From positions 1-12,522 of the forward strand of contig JACDBR010000051.1 of the NCBI GenBank assembly GCA_013694825.1: a stretch of 12,522 nt of DNA. The letters run 5' to 3'. The notes below the pieces were generated by a model. The model had not been told where the DNA came from and made no database searches. It worked only from the letters and a program-made list of their open reading frames with translations. Both the position numbers and the translations under genes were made by a program. Position 1 is the stretch's first letter. Each line of letters starts with the position of its first letter. The DNA is from Solirubrobacterales bacterium. Lineage in GTDB: Bacteria; Actinomycetota; Thermoleophilia; Solirubrobacterales; 70-9. Below, in pieces: positions 11,106 to 12,522 of this stretch.

Positions 11106-12522
11106 GCGGCCACCGTTCCGCGCTCGCTCAGAAGATAGAGGGGCGGGGCCGCGATCACGAGCAGCACCAGGGCTGGAATCGCGCTCGCTTCGTAGAAGCC
11201 GAATTGGGTCTGGTTCCAGATGTCGGTCGCCAGGGTCTCGAAGCCGATCGGGGCAAGTATCAGGGTGGCGGGCAGCTCCTTCAAGGCGTGCAGGAAAACG
11301 AGCGCCGCCCCGGCCAGGATGCCGCCGCGGACCAGCGGCACGGTGATCGTCCGCAGGACCGAGATCGGACCCCTGCCGAGTCCCCTGGCGGCCTCCTCGA
11401 CGCGCGGCGAGACCTGGGAGAGCGAAGAGGAGATCGAGCCGATGGCGAGCGGCAGGTAGTGGATCGTGAGCGCGAAGACCAGCAGCATGATCGTCTGGTA
11501 GAGCGGCTGCGCCGCGCGGGTCGCGAAGAAGACGATCGCCAGCGCGACGACGATCCCCGGCAGCGCGTAGCCGGCGTAGCCCGCGCGCTCGATCAGCCGG
11601 GTAACGACGTTCGGGTAGCGACCCGCCAGCACGGCCACGACGAGCGCGCACGCGGTCGCGATCGCGGCCGCCCAGAGGCCCATCAGCAGCGAGTTGCCGG
11701 CAAGGGCGGCGACCTGCTCGAGCGACGTGCCGCCGTTCGTGATCCCCGCCGATGCCCAGTAGACGAGCACGCCTACCGGCAGCACGAGCGCGACCAGTGA
11801 GACCCCGGAGACGAGCGCGAGCGAGGGCCAGCGCCAGCGGCCGAGCCTGACCGTGGCGGCGGGGCGCGCCGAGCCGGGCCCGAGGCGGTGCAGCGAGTGG
11901 CGGCCTCGAAGCCGCGCGCTCAGCCAGAGCAGGCCGGCCATCAGGATCACGAGCACCGTCCCGAGCGCGGCCGCGCCGACGCGATCGAAGGCCGAGCGGT
12001 AGTTGACGTAGATCTCGGTGGTGAAGGAGTCGAAGCGCAGGATCGAGACGGCGCCGAAGTCGCTCAGGACGTAGAGCGCGACGAGTAGCGACCCGGCGGC
12101 GACCGGAGGCCCGAGCTGGGGCAGGACGACCGTGCGAAAGGTTTCGGCCGGCCCGCGTCCCATCCCCCTCGCCGCCTCCTCGAGCTGGGGGTCGAGGCGC
12201 TTGAGCGCACCCCTCACCGGGATCAGGACGAGCGGGAACGTGAACAGCGTGAGCACCAACCAGGCGCCGAGGAATCCGTAGAGCGACGGCAGGCTGCCGC
12301 CCAGCAGCTCGCTCGCGAGGCCCTCGGGTCCGAGAGCCGCGACGAACAGGTAGGCGCCGACATAGCTCGGGATCACCAGCGGCAGCGTGCAGAGCGTCGC
12401 CCAGAGCCGGCGGCCGGGGAGGTCGGTGCGGACCGTCAGCCAGGCGATCGGCAGCGCGATCACGATCGCCGCGGCGACGACCGATGCGGCGAGCCCGATC
12501 GAGCCGGCGATCGTCTCCAGCG
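11102..12522 (-). CDS. Iron(III)-type ABC transporter fused permease (5' end outside window)
   Basis: The frame runs in from the right edge and ends with TGA at 11102-11104; 472 residues are visible and perhaps 50-60 are missing compared with usual lengths of this family. It consists of two tandem BPD-type permease halves, about twelve membrane helices in the full protein. Each half has the cytoplasmic EAA loop that docks on the ATPase: EEAARGMGRGPAETFRTVVLP and EEAARGLGRGPISVLRTITVP. Between them the segment LSDFGAVSILRFDSFTTEIY is typical of ferric-iron permeases (FbpB/SfuB group), which underlies the iron prediction. An internal GTG at 12463 is not the start, because the first helix continues upstream without a stop to the window edge. 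It overlaps the ATPase gene by four bases, so the two are co-translated. Confidence 0.9.
   Translation of the reverse strand, partial: LETIAGSIGLAASVVAAAIVIALPIAWLTVRTDLPGRRLWATLCTLPLVIPSYVGAYLFVAALGPEGLASELLGGSLPSLYGFLGAWLVLTLFTFPLVLIPVRGALKRLDPQLEEAARGMGRGPAETFRTVVLPQLGPPVAAGSLLVALYVLSDFGAVSILRFDSFTTEIYVNYRSAFDRVGAAALGTVLVILMAGLLWLSARLRGRHSLHRLGPGSARPAATVRLGRWRWPSLALVSGVSLVALVLPVGVLVYWASAGITNGGTSLEQVAALAGNSLLMGLWAAAIATACALVVAVLAGRYPNVVTRLIERAGYAGYALPGIVVALAIVFFATRAAQPLYQTIMLLVFALTIHYLPLAIGSISSSLSQVSPRVEEAARGLGRGPISVLRTITVPLVRGGILAGAALVFLHALKELPATLILAPIGFETLATDIWNQTQFGFYEASAIPALVLLVIAAPPLYLLSERGTVAA

Noticed and set aside
10089..11138. Plus-strand frame opposite the ABC ATPase
   Set aside because: Antisense shadow with low-complexity composition; the - strand carries every Walker and signature motif.
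11106..11651. N-terminal extension of the ABC ATPase upstream of GTG 11105
   Set aside because: The extra residues are the wrong-frame reading of the permease gene; the ATPase family starts near the GTG and the GTGA overlap explains the junction.
1..12522. CRISPR arrays, insertion sequences, tRNA genes, phage genes
   Set aside because: No regularly spaced repeats, transposase-like proteins, terminal repeats or tRNA-like cloverleaf sequence were seen on reading both strands.

Overview
The window is GC-rich chromosomal DNA with high-GC codon usage, SD-led and apparently leaderless starts, and zinc-type S4 and L36. It looks like an Actinomycetota genome. Gene style and order suggest a deep branch such as Thermoleophilia/Solirubrobacterales, but that placement is inference and was not tested.

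Left part (1-6562, all + strand except one gene) is the tail of the spc/alpha ribosomal supercluster: adk (cut by the left edge), map, then rpmJ, rpsM, rpsK, rpsD, rpoA, rplQ, truA and a GNAT acetyltransferase. Two things break the usual order. No infA lies between map and rpmJ. In its place sits a divergent iron-homeostasis pair: a Fur-family repressor (- strand) and a VIT1/CCC1-type membrane iron transporter (+ strand), which share a 64-bp AT-rich control region. The ribosomal block then restarts with its own likely promoter and a structured leader ahead of rpmJ. Two perfect hairpins close the block after rplQ.

Middle part (6563-9973) is a set of mostly single-gene metabolic or accessory units on both strands: a PEP mutase/isocitrate lyase-family enzyme (-), a glyoxalase-fold protein broken by an apparent one-base loss in a C run (+), an arginase-fold protein lacking key catalytic residues (-), a small cupin (-), and a second cupin (+) that has an in-frame hydrophobic N-terminal extension with its own strong ribosome-binding site.

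Right part (9974-12522, - strand) is an iron(III)-type ABC importer: a fused double permease (cut by the right edge) followed, with a 4-base GTGA overlap, by its ATPase. Together with the Fur/VIT pair it gives the window a second iron-related locus, though no shared operator was seen.

Across the window two recurrent non-coding patterns stand out. A TANNNT hexamer lies 6-10 bases before many start codons that lack a Shine-Dalgarno sequence, suggesting leaderless transcripts. Strong GC hairpins without a U tract lie at several gene ends. I saw no tRNA, rRNA, CRISPR array, insertion sequence or phage gene, and no gene-free stretch longer than 300 bases. I did not find a convincing wholly new multi-gene system; the best leads are the iron pair replacing infA, the non-canonical arginase-fold protein and the dual-start cupin.
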